NCBI RefSeq assembly: GCF_015062615.1
Contig: NZ_SUUH01000006.1
Coordinates: forward strand, 83,327 to 147,326
DNA length: 64,000 nt
Direction: 5' to 3'
From: Denitrobacterium detoxificans
GTDB lineage: Bacteria > Actinomycetota > Coriobacteriia > Coriobacteriales > Eggerthellaceae
Part shown: positions 8,192 to 17,686 of the stretch, piece after piece
Numbering within the stretch: position 1 is the stretch's first letter
Layout: the number at the start of each line of letters is the position of its first letter
Program-made: the position numbers and the translations under genes
Notes under the pieces: generated by a model
Database searches by the model: none
The model's input: only the letters and a program-made list of their open reading frames with translations
Told to the model about the DNA's origin: nothing

Positions 8192-8806
8192 TTAGCCGAT
8201 AGCCAACATGATGCGTGCTGCCAGCTCAACCAGGTGGACGTAATAGCCCTTGGGGGCAGCTTCGGCGACCGCAGTTGCAAATGCGTCTATCCAGGCCAGA
8301 GGATGTTCCTGAAAGAATTCGGACAGCACCTGTTCGTTTGCGCTCCCTACGGCAATGCGCTCGCAGAGCGTGGAGACATACAGCAGCTCTATGCCGATGT
8401 GGTCGGCATATTGGTTGCTTGCGCCCGAGGCATTGAGTCCGCTTTCCGCAAGGAGATGGCGCATTTGAATGGTGGCTTCGCCGAATCCCACCGAGCTCGT
8501 GCTGCGCCATGCGGTTTCCCATGGGGCGACCGCAGGTTTGGGCGGGCCAACAAACAGCTTGGCATATTCCACGGAGATAGCCTGCCGTACGTTTTCGCCC
8601 TGTTCCTGACGTTTCGACGCTGCCTGAGCGTATGCCGTGCATGCGCTTACGGCTTCGGCGACGGCGTCGTCGTTGAACGTGGGGAAGATGCTCCAAAAGG
8701 AGGGATCGAGCCCCAGGTCACTCGTTTGGCTTATTGGGGCAAGCAGGGAATTCCCCAGGAAGGCAAAGGCATCGGCCAGGTCGGGAAAGTTGGCGTTGGT
8801 AGGCAT
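8192..8806 (-). CDS. TorD/DmsD-family molybdoenzyme chaperone
   Basis: This 204-residue helical protein belongs to the TorD family of redox enzyme maturation chaperones, which bind Tat signal peptides of molybdoenzymes and hold them until cofactor insertion. The family signature EYAKLFVGPPKPAVAPWET is present (about residues 81-99), with a following H..EL helix region. The ATG at 8806 is preceded by AGAAAGG; a longer in-frame start at 8863 lacks support. It is the last gene of the minus-strand operon whose first gene (10709-13171) is the likely client. Confidence 0.88.
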   Translation of the reverse strand: MPTNANFPDLADAFAFLGNSLLAPISQTSDLGLDPSFWSIFPTFNDDAVAEAVSACTAYAQAASKRQEQGENVRQAISVEYAKLFVGPPKPAVAPWETAWRSTSSVGFGEATIQMRHLLAESGLNASGASNQYADHIGIELLYVSTLCERIAVGSANEQVLSEFFQEHPLAWIDAFATAVAEAAPKGYYVHLVELAARIMLAIG

Positions 8807-8883
8807 GGTGGTGGCCTTTCTGCGGAGGGAGAGAGCGGCTGGCCGTGGTGACCAGCCGCCCAAAGGTAAGAAAAGAAGGCGAT

Positions 8884-10077
8884 TTACTCAGCCGTAGTGC
8901 TTTGCGTGTCGGCTGCGGGTTCGGCGGAATTGCGCTTCAGCATCTTGTTGGAGAGGATGATGAATGCGAGCGCGCCGAGCGAGATAACGCCCACGATTAC
9001 GAGAATCTCAATGACAGTCGGGGCGTACGAGCCCGTTTGCGCCCACATGTTGGCTGCGTCTGCCTGAGCGGCGAACGTGCCGAGCGAAATGCCATTTGCG
9101 CCCTCAACGTTCGGCGTGATGAAGCTCGTGAGCAGGAGCCATACGCGCTTGGCGAATACGCCCAGCACCACCAACGCGCTTGCACCGATGACCAGCCCGC
9201 GCTTCTCGCGATTCTTGGAGAACACCAGAATCAGGAACGGAATGAGCAGGCCGCAGATGATCTCGAACCAGAAGAACGGCGCAGTTGCTCCCTGGAGCAT
9301 GTGTCCCAGCTCCACGGCTTCGCCAGCACCGGGGTATGCCATGGTCAGCAGTTCGCAGCCAATGAAGAAGGCGTCCACGGCAATGAACACTGCGAGCAAG
9401 CCCGAAAGGCCCTTGAAGAGCTTGGCGCCTGTGGTGAAGATGCCCGCACGCTCGAGTGCGGCTAGGGCGATGATCAGCAGCGCAAGGCCAGAGTCCATGG
9501 CCGACGCCACGAAGATGGGTGCCATGATAGCCGAGTACCAGGCGCGTGCGATCTGCAGGCCGAAGATCCATGCGGTAACGGAATGGACGAGGATGGCAAC
9601 GGGCAGGGCTATGCGCGAAAGAACTTCGACCTTGTGCTCATGCCCACGGATGATCAAAACCAGATCGAGGATGTTGATTACCAGGTAGATCGTGATGATC
9701 GTCATGTCCCATACCAACACCGACGAGGGGTTGGGGCCGGTCAGGATGCGCCACACACGCTGAATGCCGCCCAGGTCGAGCAGGATGAACAGGCCGGCGC
9801 AGCAGATGCACACCGTAGAGGTAATGACGGCGGGCAGTGCAACCTTCTTGAATTGTTCGATATTGAATACGTGAGCCGAGCTGGCTACGATCAGGCCGCC
9901 CGCGGAAAGACCCACGAACAGCATGAACATGATGATGTAGGCGCCCCACGAATTGATGTTGGACATGCCCGTCACGGCAAGGCCGTTTGCTAGCTGGTAG
10001 ACCCAGGCTGAAATACCTGCAATGACGAGGATGGTCAGCGCCACCACGGCGCTTTTTGCCTTTGAAGAAGTAAACAT
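8884..10077 (-). CDS. NrfD/PsrC-type membrane anchor of molybdoenzyme
   Basis: This 397-residue polytopic protein has about nine to ten hydrophobic helices, as in the NrfD/PsrC family that anchors periplasm-facing molybdoenzymes and exchanges electrons with quinol. Helices contain family-like residues (SWGAYIIMFMLFVGLSAGG, then DLGGIQRVWRIL and LELGHMLQG-like segments). The start ATG at 10077 lies 11 bp after the Fe-S subunit stop, which indicates translational coupling. It works with the catalytic subunit at 10709 and the Fe-S subunit at 10088. No haem-binding motif is visible. Confidence 0.88.
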   Translation of the reverse strand: MFTSSKAKSAVVALTILVIAGISAWVYQLANGLAVTGMSNINSWGAYIIMFMLFVGLSAGGLIVASSAHVFNIEQFKKVALPAVITSTVCICCAGLFILLDLGGIQRVWRILTGPNPSSVLVWDMTIITIYLVINILDLVLIIRGHEHKVEVLSRIALPVAILVHSVTAWIFGLQIARAWYSAIMAPIFVASAMDSGLALLIIALAALERAGIFTTGAKLFKGLSGLLAVFIAVDAFFIGCELLTMAYPGAGEAVELGHMLQGATAPFFWFEIICGLLIPFLILVFSKNREKRGLVIGASALVVLGVFAKRVWLLLTSFITPNVEGANGISLGTFAAQADAANMWAQTGSYAPTVIEILVIVGVISLGALAFIILSNKMLKRNSAEPAADTQSTTAE

Positions 10078-10087
10078 CAGCGCGCTC

Positions 10088-10705
10088 CTATTCGAAGTAG
10101 TGAACTTTGGGACGCGTGCCCTTGTCCTCGAGGAGCACGTAAGCGTTGTTCTCGCGAATGGCGCGCGAGATGTCCGAATCGGGGTCGTCCAGGTCGCCGT
10201 AGATGCGCGCGTCGGTGGGGCAATTCTGCACGCACATGGGCTCGTCACCGCGGTCGGTGCGCTCCTTGCACAGCGTGCACTTCTCCATCACGCCGCGCGG
10301 ACGTTCGGGAACGGAGGCCTCGCCGTAGTTAAAGCCCGTATCGCGTTTGGGCTCGGCCCAGTTGAACGTGCGTGCATTGTACGGGCATGCGGCCATGCAC
10401 ATGCGGCAGCCGATGCACTTGTCGTAGTCGATTTCCACGCGGCCCTTCTCGTCGGTGTACGTTGCGCCCGTGGGGCAAACGCGCTGGCAGGCGGGGTTGT
10501 CGCAGTGCTGGCAAGCCAGGGGTAGGTAGCGGCGGGAAAGGTGGGGAAAGGAACCCTGGGCTCCGTCGTACGTGTCAACGCCCTCGTTGAGCACGCGGTT
10601 CCACAGCATGCCGTCGGGTACGTTATTGCTCATCTTGCACGAAAGCGCGCAGGTTGAGCACCCGATGCAGCGATGGCGGTTAATCGCAATGGCGAGTCTC
10701 GTCAT
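10088..10705 (-). CDS. Four-cluster 4Fe-4S subunit of molybdoenzyme (DmsB/NrfC type)
   Basis: This 205-residue ferredoxin-like subunit relays electrons between the NrfD anchor and the catalytic subunit. Four cysteine groups typical of DmsB/NrfC are seen: CIGCSTCALSC near residue 15, CQHCDNPACQRVCP near 65, CIGCRMCMAACP near 97, and CTLCKERTDRG with a later CVQNCP near 140-165. There is no Tat signal of its own, so it is presumably exported as a passenger with the catalytic subunit. It begins 3 bp after the stop of the catalytic gene. Confidence 0.92.
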   Translation of the reverse strand: MTRLAIAINRHRCIGCSTCALSCKMSNNVPDGMLWNRVLNEGVDTYDGAQGSFPHLSRRYLPLACQHCDNPACQRVCPTGATYTDEKGRVEIDYDKCIGCRMCMAACPYNARTFNWAEPKRDTGFNYGEASVPERPRGVMEKCTLCKERTDRGDEPMCVQNCPTDARIYGDLDDPDSDISRAIRENNAYVLLEDKGTRPKVHYFE

Positions 10706-10708
10706 GGT

Positions 10709-13171
10709 CTATGCACCTACTTTCTTGATTTCGATGAGCGTGTCGTTGTACGGGATCATGGGGCCGAAGAGCAGGTCGTAGCCGCGTTCGGTCAGCTGGT
10801 CGTTGCTCACCGACTGCATGAGGGTGCCGTTCATGTACTGCGCGTACGTCGATTCCGCCATATATGCCATATCGGGCTGAATAGCGTCGCTGATCAGTAC
10901 CTTCGTGCGGAAGCTACCGCGGCCGTTGAACACTTCAACGTCGTCGCCGTTGGACAGGCCGCGCGCGGCAGCGTCTACGGGGTTTAGCTCGATATGGGGC
11001 TCGTAGAACTGCTGGATCCACTTCGCACCCGAATAGCAGCTGTGCACGCGGAAGCGCGTACGGCTTTGCGTGAACATGAGCGGGTACTTTTCGCGGAGCG
11101 GATTGTCCACGTAGGCCTCCACGGGGCTTTCCCATGCGGGAAATGCCTGGCCCCAGCTCAGCATGTTCTCGTAGTAGGGCTCCTGCTTGCCGGAGGGGGT
11201 GTGGTAGTCCATGCCCACTTCGGGCCCCAGCGGGTCTTCGGTGCCCAGCAGCTTCAGCGCGCCGTTGGCCGCGGACAGCGCCTCGAGGCTGAAGCCCTCC
11301 ACCATGGGGTCATCGCTCTTCAGCGTGGCGGCAGCGTATTCCTCGGCGGTGGCGGGGTAGAGTTCGCCGTAGCCCATGGCCTCGGCGATGCCCTTCTCGA
11401 TGTAGAAGTCCTGCTTAGACTCGAAGAGCGGATCGATGATCTTCTGGTTTTGCAGGATGTAGCCGTTGGCGCACTTCACGCCACCTACGGAATCGGCGCT
11501 CTCGAATTTCGAGCAACTGGGGAGAATCATGTCAACGTAGTCGCATACCGAGCTGTGGTAGATGTCGGCAACGCAGATAAAGTCGAGCGAATTAATCCAT
11601 TCCAGCGTCTTGTTCCAGTTCGCGGCCTTCTGCGTGGGGATGTCACCGAAGAACATGGCCGCATGCACCTTGTCGGTGCGCACCATGTCGTAGAAGCCAA
11701 GCGGACTGGGGCTGGGCGCCGCATCTTCGGGAAGCTTCCAACCTCCCAATTCAGCTTCGTAGGGTGTTACGTGGTAGCAGTAGATGCCGCATCCCGTGCC
11801 GCGCTTGCCGTAGTTGCCCGTGAGCGAGGCGATGAGCGCGTAGCAGTGACCTGCAATGTCGCTGGAGCCGTACTTGTCGATGCCGCCCACGCCGTTGCAG
11901 ATGATCGAGGGGCCCTCGGCGTACTGCTCGGCAACGCTGGCGATCTGGCTAGCGGGAACGTTCGTGATCTTCTCGGCCCATTCCAGCGTGTATTCGGCCA
12001 TTTCCTCGCGCAGGCGCGTGAATAGCGTACAGGCTTTGCGGCCGTTTACGGTAAACGTGCCCTCGAGTGCGGGGGTGGTGGCTTCCGAGAAGCGAACGGC
12101 GGCATTTTGCGCGCCATCCCAGACCATGAATTTCTTGGCGGGCTTTACGATATCCTCCGGCAATTCCGTTCCAGCGGCTTTGGCCTCTGCCGCAGCCTGC
12201 TCGTAGGCTGCCATGGCTTCTGCGGTGCCTGCCGGATCGGCGTCGAGCAGCTCACCCGTTTCAGCGTCGATGAGGAAGGGCAGGTGGGTGTTCGCCATGA
12301 TGTGGTCGGTGTCGTACAGGCCTGCCTCCAGGATGTGATGCGTCATGCCCAGGAACAGCGCCGGGTCGGTGCCGGGGCGCAGTGCCACCCACTCGTCGGC
12401 TTTGGAAGCCGTGGTGGAGAAACGCGGGTCGCATACGATCATCTTGGTGCCGGCTTCCTGTGCTTGGAAGAAGCCGCGTGACCACATCATGCCCGTTTCT
12501 AGCACGTTGCAGTTCACCATGAGCACGGTTTTTGCCTGCGGCCATTCCCACATGGTGTTTAGCGCGAACATGCCCGAGAAGGCGAACGCCTGGTTCAGGC
12601 CATTGCCCTGGCCCATGTCGTAGCCGTTCATGCCGCCTGCCTGTGCATGCAGGATGGATGCGATGAGCGGCTTCAGACGCTGCTGGGCTTCAGTGGAGTA
12701 CTGGATCCAGAGGGCGTCTTCCCCGTAGGTGTCCTGGCATTTCTTGAATTCCCGCGCGATAGTTTCGAACGCCTCGTCCCAGGTGATGACCTCGAATTCG
12801 CCGCTCCCTCGTTCGCCTACGCGGCGCATGGGCGACTGAATGCGCGCGTCGCCGTAGATGTGCTGAATCTCGGAAATGCCCTTCAGGCATACGTTGTGGA
12901 AACGATTGTCCTCGTTGGGTCGTGGCTCGATCATGCTCAGGCGTCCATCACGTACCGTGCACTTGAGCATGCAGTTACACAGGCAATGCTCGTTGTGGTA
13001 GGTGTACGCAACGCGCTCATCTGCGCTTTGGGCTACGGCCTTCGCTGGCGAAAGCCAGGTTTCGGCCGTGGCCATACCTCCGGCGCTGGCGGCGATGGCG
13101 CCCGTAGCGAGCGCTGTCTTCAAGAAGCCACGACGCGTGACTCCCTGACTACGATTCTGTAGTCCGTCCAT
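10709..13171 (-). CDS. Molybdopterin oxidoreductase catalytic subunit, Tat-exported
   Basis: This 820-residue protein is a catalytic subunit of the DMSO reductase superfamily with a bis-molybdopterin guanine dinucleotide cofactor. The Tat signal is TRRGFLKTALATGAIAASAGG (first ~33 residues, RR at 13-14). A 4Fe-4S site follows (CLCNCMLKC, with the last Cys in FHNVCLKG). The central molybdopterin domains and the C-terminal dinucleotide-binding domain (GAKWIQQFYEPHIELNP, then NGDDVEVFNGRGSF) are intact. It heads an operon with Fe-S, NrfD and TorD genes and is divergent from a TetR regulator. The substrate is not readable. Related enzymes in this bacterial family reduce sulfoxides, nitro compounds or catechols. 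Confidence 0.9.
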   Translation of the reverse strand: MDGLQNRSQGVTRRGFLKTALATGAIAASAGGMATAETWLSPAKAVAQSADERVAYTYHNEHCLCNCMLKCTVRDGRLSMIEPRPNEDNRFHNVCLKGISEIQHIYGDARIQSPMRRVGERGSGEFEVITWDEAFETIAREFKKCQDTYGEDALWIQYSTEAQQRLKPLIASILHAQAGGMNGYDMGQGNGLNQAFAFSGMFALNTMWEWPQAKTVLMVNCNVLETGMMWSRGFFQAQEAGTKMIVCDPRFSTTASKADEWVALRPGTDPALFLGMTHHILEAGLYDTDHIMANTHLPFLIDAETGELLDADPAGTAEAMAAYEQAAAEAKAAGTELPEDIVKPAKKFMVWDGAQNAAVRFSEATTPALEGTFTVNGRKACTLFTRLREEMAEYTLEWAEKITNVPASQIASVAEQYAEGPSIICNGVGGIDKYGSSDIAGHCYALIASLTGNYGKRGTGCGIYCYHVTPYEAELGGWKLPEDAAPSPSPLGFYDMVRTDKVHAAMFFGDIPTQKAANWNKTLEWINSLDFICVADIYHSSVCDYVDMILPSCSKFESADSVGGVKCANGYILQNQKIIDPLFESKQDFYIEKGIAEAMGYGELYPATAEEYAAATLKSDDPMVEGFSLEALSAANGALKLLGTEDPLGPEVGMDYHTPSGKQEPYYENMLSWGQAFPAWESPVEAYVDNPLREKYPLMFTQSRTRFRVHSCYSGAKWIQQFYEPHIELNPVDAAARGLSNGDDVEVFNGRGSFRTKVLISDAIQPDMAYMAESTYAQYMNGTLMQSVSNDQLTERGYDLLFGPMIPYNDTLIEIKKVGA

Positions 13172-13214
13172 TGCTTCCCTTCCTCTTCCAATTGCTTAGA
13201 GCTTGGGGCTCCTT

Positions 13215-13249
13215 CTCGATACCGGTTGCCCCAGGCAAACGGTATCGAG
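13215..13249. promoter_or_regulatory. Long palindrome between molybdoenzyme operon and TetR gene
   Basis: CTCGATACCG (13215-13224) pairs perfectly with CGGTATCGAG (13240-13249). Inner TTGCC / GGCAA (13226-13230, 13234-13238) extend the dyad around a 3-nt centre with one mismatch. It lies 44 bp upstream of the molybdoenzyme start and is a good candidate operator for the divergent TetR protein. Confidence 0.6.
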
Positions 13250-13382
13250 GGCGCAAACGTGCAACAATTGCCAGAATTGGGTTATGGTGCTTATGCCACG
13301 TTTTCGAAGAAGTGGTAATGGAATGCCGTGACGGATTTGATGCACAATGCCAGATATCGCGGCTGAGCAAGAGGGAGGGCAC

Positions 13383-13952
13383 ATGACCGCACGCCTAGAT
13401 CCCAGATCGCTTAGAACGCGTGCGGCAATTCGCCGTGCGTTCGAAGACTTGATGGTCGAAAAGAATGCCGACCGCATCAAGGTAAAGGAGCTCACCGATA
13501 GGGCGGGCATCAACCGGAAGACCTTCTATCTGCATTACGAGACCATCGAGTCACTCTTTGACGAAGTGGTGACCGAGCTTATGGATGAGTTCTTCGAGCA
13601 TTACGAAACGACCCCCGATAAGCCCAAGGATATCGACGGACATGCTCGTCGATTCTTCCTGTTTCTTGTCTCTCAGGGCGATCGTGCAGAGCGGCTGGTA
13701 TGCCATGCGGGCAGCTACGATTTTGGTGGGCGCGTGTATGCCGAGCAGATGAATCGGTATCGACGGTTGGGCAAAGACCCGTTTGGTTGGTTGCCCGAGC
13801 CCGAGGAAGAGCTCGTGCTGAATTTCATCCGCACGACGGCACTCGACTTTTATCGGCAATGGGTGCGCGGCGGGCGTCTCGTGCCTCAAGAGCGCGCCGC
13901 TCAGTTGCTTGCTCATCTTACGTGCCAGGGCGTCGACGATCTTATGGAATAG
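13383..13952 (+). CDS. TetR/AcrR family transcriptional regulator
   Basis: This 189-residue regulator has an N-terminal helix-turn-helix (RTRAAIRRAFEDLMVEKNADRIKVKELTDRAGINRKTFYLHYETIESLF), here described as residues about 8-57, and an all-helical ligand-binding C-terminal domain. It belongs to the branch with FYLHY (as in DhaS/YxbF-like proteins). The ATG at 13383 follows GAGGGAGGG. It is divergent from the molybdoenzyme operon and most likely controls it through the palindrome between them. The ligand is unknown. Confidence 0.88.
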   Translation: MTARLDPRSLRTRAAIRRAFEDLMVEKNADRIKVKELTDRAGINRKTFYLHYETIESLFDEVVTELMDEFFEHYETTPDKPKDIDGHARRFFLFLVSQGDRAERLVCHAGSYDFGGRVYAEQMNRYRRLGKDPFGWLPEPEEELVLNFIRTTALDFYRQWVRGGRLVPQERAAQLLAHLTCQGVDDLME

Positions 13953-14121
13953 CCTTCCTTGGTAACGTTGTGGAAGCATCTTCGCAGGTGCATGGCCAAT
14001 TATGCGCGAACGGAGTATTGTTGCACGCAATGGCGCGTTTAGTCGTTTCGGGCGTATGGGTGGCAAGAGTGGCCAGCGTCGAAGAGCGGCAAGCGCCGTC
14101 CGGCCGTTTGAAGGGGTGCAC

Positions 14122-14724
14122 ATGAACGAAAACCTGCAGCGCGATGCCGCACGCGAAGACCAGCTCATCCTCGTCGATGCGCTCGATCGGCAGGTCGACA
14201 TCGCAACGAAGGAGCGTGCGCACCGCGAAGGGCTTCTCCATCGTGCCTTTTCCGTCGTGCTGGTACGCCAGCCTGGGAACGATTCCGTGGATTGGGGTCG
14301 CCCCGCCGAGGTGGAACTCCTGCTTACCAAGCGTGCTGCCTGCAAGTACCATTCAGGCGGATTGTGGACGAACTCCTGTTGCTCGCATCCTCGTGCGGGG
14401 GAAACGCTTGAAGAGGCCTTGCCGCGCCGCGTTCGCGAAGAGCTAGGCGCGGGCATTGCGAACGTGCAGGAAATCGATTCCTTCATGTATCGCGCGCCGT
14501 TTCCCGATGGGCTGTGCGAGTACGAATACGACCACGTGTTTCTTGCCGAATGCGTGGGTGGCCTTACCCCCGACCCTACCGAGGTGGACGAAATGCGCTG
14601 GGTTGCATCGGGCGACCTGGCCGCCGAGCTTACCGATCATCCCGAGCGCTTCACGGCTTGGGCGTACACCGTATTGGCCAAGGCCCTGGCGCATGTGGAG
14701 CGTACCCTTCAGCGTATGCCCTAG
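14122..14724 (+). CDS. idi: Isopentenyl-diphosphate delta-isomerase, type I
   Basis: This 200-residue Nudix-fold enzyme interconverts isopentenyl and dimethylallyl diphosphate for isoprenoid and quinone synthesis in the cytoplasm. Diagnostic motifs are LTKRAACKYHSGGLWTNSCC (catalytic Cys in TNSCCSHP, near residue 93), the degenerate Nudix box ALPRRVREELG, and YEYDHVFLAE with the metal-binding Glu pair. The ATG at 14122 is preceded by GAAGGGGTG; a longer frame from 14002 has no support. It is a single gene. The type I enzyme is usual where the MEP pathway operates, but other pathway genes are not in view. Confidence 0.93.
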   Translation: MNENLQRDAAREDQLILVDALDRQVDIATKERAHREGLLHRAFSVVLVRQPGNDSVDWGRPAEVELLLTKRAACKYHSGGLWTNSCCSHPRAGETLEEALPRRVREELGAGIANVQEIDSFMYRAPFPDGLCEYEYDHVFLAECVGGLTPDPTEVDEMRWVASGDLAAELTDHPERFTAWAYTVLAKALAHVERTLQRMP

Positions 14725-14732
14725 CTAAAGGG

Positions 14733-15524
14733 CTAGCTGTTCTTTTTCTCCCCACGCGTGCGGAGCTTGTTGCGCAACGCCTCGAGCTGCGACGTGGCGG
14801 CGTCGGCACCTTTCACGCGGAAGCCCTTCACGCGCGTAACGCTGGTGCGCGCAAGCACGCCCACCTGCTCGGCGATTTCCCGGCGCGTAAGGCTGGTAAG
14901 GCGTTCGCGCTGTTCGGAGATGTTTTGGCCGGTCGCCACGGCCGATTCCACCCACTGGGTCATGCGCTCGTCGACGGTCGTCTCGATGCGTTTTGCCGCC
15001 TGCGCGAATTGCGTGAGCGCGGAAATGGTGAGCGTTGCGTCGACGGAAAGAAGCGCAACGAATACCAGGGCCATGATGTCCATGGCCATGCTTGGGATGT
15101 GGGCATTCACGCTCTGCGCGAACGGGAACAGCACGAAGTAGACGAGCAGGCCGCCAGCGCCGAACAGCAGCGATGCGGGTAGGCAGATGCGCCCATTCAG
15201 GTTGAGCGGCATGTTCGAATAATCCCACCAATAGGCATCGAAGATGGCCTCAAGCGCCCAGTGCGTGCCGTATTCCAGGGGCATGCTCCCCAGGCACGTG
15301 ATCAGGAAGACGTGCCACCACTCAAGCTGAATGCCAGCTTGGTTCAGCAGCGAGCACGTGAGGATGGCCGCCATGGCGCCCGCGCCATAGATGGGGCAGA
15401 TGGGGCCGTACAGGAAGCCGCGGTTTTGCCAGCTCTGCTCCTTGATGGTGCAGTAGATGGTTTCGTAAACCCAGCCCAGCAGGCTAAACGCCATGAACCA
15501 GACAACGCAGGCGCTTACCGACAC
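14733..15524 (-). CDS. Putative ABC-transporter type IV membrane protein
   Basis: This protein of about 263 residues begins with a GTG at 15524 that follows AAGGAGG; an ATG at 15572 would overlap the upstream gene by 58 bp. Five or six helices occupy the first ~165 residues, with WFMAFSLLGWVYETIYCTI and FLYGPICPIYGAGA motifs characteristic of the family called putative ABC-transporter type IV (PF06541), common in Firmicutes and Coriobacteria. The C-terminal ~90 residues are charged and probably coiled (VDERMTQWVESAVATGQNIS onwards). It overlaps the HD gene upstream by 10 bp. Its function is not known. Confidence 0.8.
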   Translation of the reverse strand: MSVSACVVWFMAFSLLGWVYETIYCTIKEQSWQNRGFLYGPICPIYGAGAMAAILTCSLLNQAGIQLEWWHVFLITCLGSMPLEYGTHWALEAIFDAYWWDYSNMPLNLNGRICLPASLLFGAGGLLVYFVLFPFAQSVNAHIPSMAMDIMALVFVALLSVDATLTISALTQFAQAAKRIETTVDERMTQWVESAVATGQNISEQRERLTSLTRREIAEQVGVLARTSVTRVKGFRVKGADAATSQLEALRNKLRTRGEKKNS

Positions 15525-15988
15525 AGGCTCTTCGCCTCCTTGCGCAAAAGCAGCGTTTCCAGAAGCGCGCAATACTTATCGGCAATGCAGAGCACCAGGG
15601 CTTCGCGGGTGCGCGGCGGGCGCGTGATGCCGATGGGCCACATGTGCGATTCGATGGCGCTGGCCGTGCGCTCGTTAATGCCGAAGCGGGCCTGGGCGTT
15701 GCGGCTTGCGCAGAGCGGATGCCGATACGAATGGCGCCAGCCGCTGCCGTGCCAGTCGTACAGGTAGAAGTCGTGGAGCAGTGCCGCGGTGGCAAGCGTG
15801 CGCTCGTCGGCGTGAAACCCCAGGTGACGGTTGATCCAGAAGCTTGCGTCGGTGACGTTGCGGCAATGCGCGTACGTCGATACGGCCCCGTGCTGCACGA
15901 AGTCGTTCATGCTCTGCACCTGCTCGTCGGCGTAGAGCGGTTCGAGCAAGGCGTCTAGCTCGCGTATTTCATCTGCGGAAAGCTTCAT
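15515..15988 (-). CDS. HD domain phosphohydrolase-like protein
   Basis: This 157-residue cytoplasmic protein carries an HD-type metal-binding fold. A first histidine lies in STYAHCRNV (about residue 41), the HD pair in TAALLHDFYLYDW (about 72-73), and a later His-containing helix in ASAIESHMWP. Short HD proteins of this sort are common in Firmicutes and Actinobacteria and their substrates are mostly unknown. The gene overlaps the following membrane-protein gene, so the two are co-translated. Confidence 0.82.
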   Translation of the reverse strand: MKLSADEIRELDALLEPLYADEQVQSMNDFVQHGAVSTYAHCRNVTDASFWINRHLGFHADERTLATAALLHDFYLYDWHGSGWRHSYRHPLCASRNAQARFGINERTASAIESHMWPIGITRPPRTREALVLCIADKYCALLETLLLRKEAKSLCR

Positions 15989-16053
15989 GGCGGCTAAGTA
16001 TAGCGTTGCTTTGTGTAGGCCCTGCGGGGAATGGGCGTGGGGTGGGAGGCTCC

Positions 16054-17613
16054 CTAGTCGTCCTTGCTGCTGAAGGTCTTCGGGTTGAACGTTTCCACCA
16101 AGTCCACGAGCTGCTGCTTCTTATGCACGCCCAGCTTGCGGTACATGCGCTTCACGTGCGTGTTCACCGTGTTCTCGGAAACGAGCAGCTCTTCGGCTAC
16201 GCGCTTGGCGGAATGGCCATGCACGAACATGTTCAGGATCTCGGCTTCGCGCTTCGAAAGCTCGTAATGCTCGGCCGCAAGGGCCACCTGCTTCGAAAGA
16301 CGGTCCTGCACCTCGGCTTGCTTGCCTTCGCGATTGCCCGCAGAAGCGCGCTTGCGGGTTTCGGGCGTGGCCGACGTGGATACGAATTCCACGTGGTCGG
16401 CGCGCGGTTCGCCCGAGGCGGTGGGGGCGGATGCGTTGTGCGCCAGGTACATGGCGAAGGCCAGCACGTACGCCATGACGAAGGCACTGGCAATGGGCAC
16501 GTCGGCGCCAGCGAATACCAGCTCCGAGGCGAATTGCCCGGTGATGAAACCGAAGTCGTGCATGGCGTAGATGATGGCGCCCGTAAATCCGTATACGAAG
16601 GCTACGGTAACGCCGCGCACGCGCGCCGCCTTCTCACATTGCATCATCATGATGATGATCGCGCAGCCGTAGATGGCGTAGGTAATGGCCGCGAAATATT
16701 GCAGGTACGCTTCGCCGAACAGGGGCATGAGCGCAATGAGCGCCATGAGGGCGGGGAAGATGATGCGGAAGAGCGTGACCGTGTTGATCTTCATGGGCCT
16801 GTTCGACCAGATTGCAAATAGGAGCAGGGACGATATGAGAACACCCACCATGGAGGCCATGTTCACCAGCTCGCCATTGGCGGGCGTGGACACGGCGATG
16901 GAGCGCATGACGCCGCTGGCGAAGCCCACCGATCCAATGCACACGGCGGCTTTCCAGTAGTCGCGGATGACCTGGCGATAGCTATTCTGCCTGGCGGCTT
17001 CGTTCTCGAAGCGCTCGAAGTGCTCGATTTCCTTCTCGTGGCCCTTACGTGCTTGCTTCATCGCCAGCGTGAACAGCGGCATGAACACCAGGGGCACCAG
17101 GTATACCGTCATGGCGATGGGGATGAGATACAGCGCGAAGTACACCAGCGGTGCATACGCCATGCCACGCAGCAGTTCCACCGAGCTCTTGCGTTCCTTG
17201 TCGGCGGCGAAGATGACGTTCCATCGCACGAAGAAGCCTGCCGTGTTGAAGCCAATGAGCACGCCGCCCAGCAGCGTGAGCTCCAAGACATGGTCGTTGA
17301 CGTATGTTGCGGCGATAAGCGCAATCCAGCCGAGCGCGTAGCCAATGGAGTTGTGCTCGAGGAAACGATGCACGGGCCGGATGGTGTTGAAGCGTGTACA
17401 GAGGGTGCAGAGCACGAAGTAGAGCATGAAGGCAATCGACTGCGTGAGGAAGAACGAAACGGTGATCTCGCGCGCCTGAAAGCTCATGGGCAGGAAGGGG
17501 AAGACGCCACCCCAAATGACCGTTGCGTTAACGGCAACGAAGAGCGCGTAGCCTAGGCTGACATAGGTGGGCTTGATGCCCTTGAGGGTGGTTTTGATGG
17601 CCGCTTTCGTCAT
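16054..17613 (-). CDS. Membrane-bound LuxR family transcriptional regulator
   Basis: This 519-residue protein has about 12 predicted transmembrane helices (residues ~15-400) followed by a cytoplasmic linker and a C-terminal LuxR-type helix-turn-helix (LSKREAEILNMFVHGHSAKR, then VAEELLVSENTVNTHVKRMY) near residues 455-510. Such transporter-like sensors fused to LuxR domains are abundant in Eggerthellaceae next to respiratory reductase genes. The ATG at 17613 follows AAAAGGGAGAG. It is divergent from the molybdoenzyme operon at 17813 and likely activates it when the membrane part senses a substrate. No receiver domain is present. Confidence 0.9.
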   Translation of the reverse strand: MTKAAIKTTLKGIKPTYVSLGYALFVAVNATVIWGGVFPFLPMSFQAREITVSFFLTQSIAFMLYFVLCTLCTRFNTIRPVHRFLEHNSIGYALGWIALIAATYVNDHVLELTLLGGVLIGFNTAGFFVRWNVIFAADKERKSSVELLRGMAYAPLVYFALYLIPIAMTVYLVPLVFMPLFTLAMKQARKGHEKEIEHFERFENEAARQNSYRQVIRDYWKAAVCIGSVGFASGVMRSIAVSTPANGELVNMASMVGVLISSLLLFAIWSNRPMKINTVTLFRIIFPALMALIALMPLFGEAYLQYFAAITYAIYGCAIIIMMMQCEKAARVRGVTVAFVYGFTGAIIYAMHDFGFITGQFASELVFAGADVPIASAFVMAYVLAFAMYLAHNASAPTASGEPRADHVEFVSTSATPETRKRASAGNREGKQAEVQDRLSKQVALAAEHYELSKREAEILNMFVHGHSAKRVAEELLVSENTVNTHVKRMYRKLGVHKKQQLVDLVETFNPKTFSSKDD

Positions 17614-17686
17614 GCTCTCCCTTTTGATTCTTCCGTTGTGCCCATTCTTATCCGAAACGGCTTGCAATACAACGCCATACGCTTAA

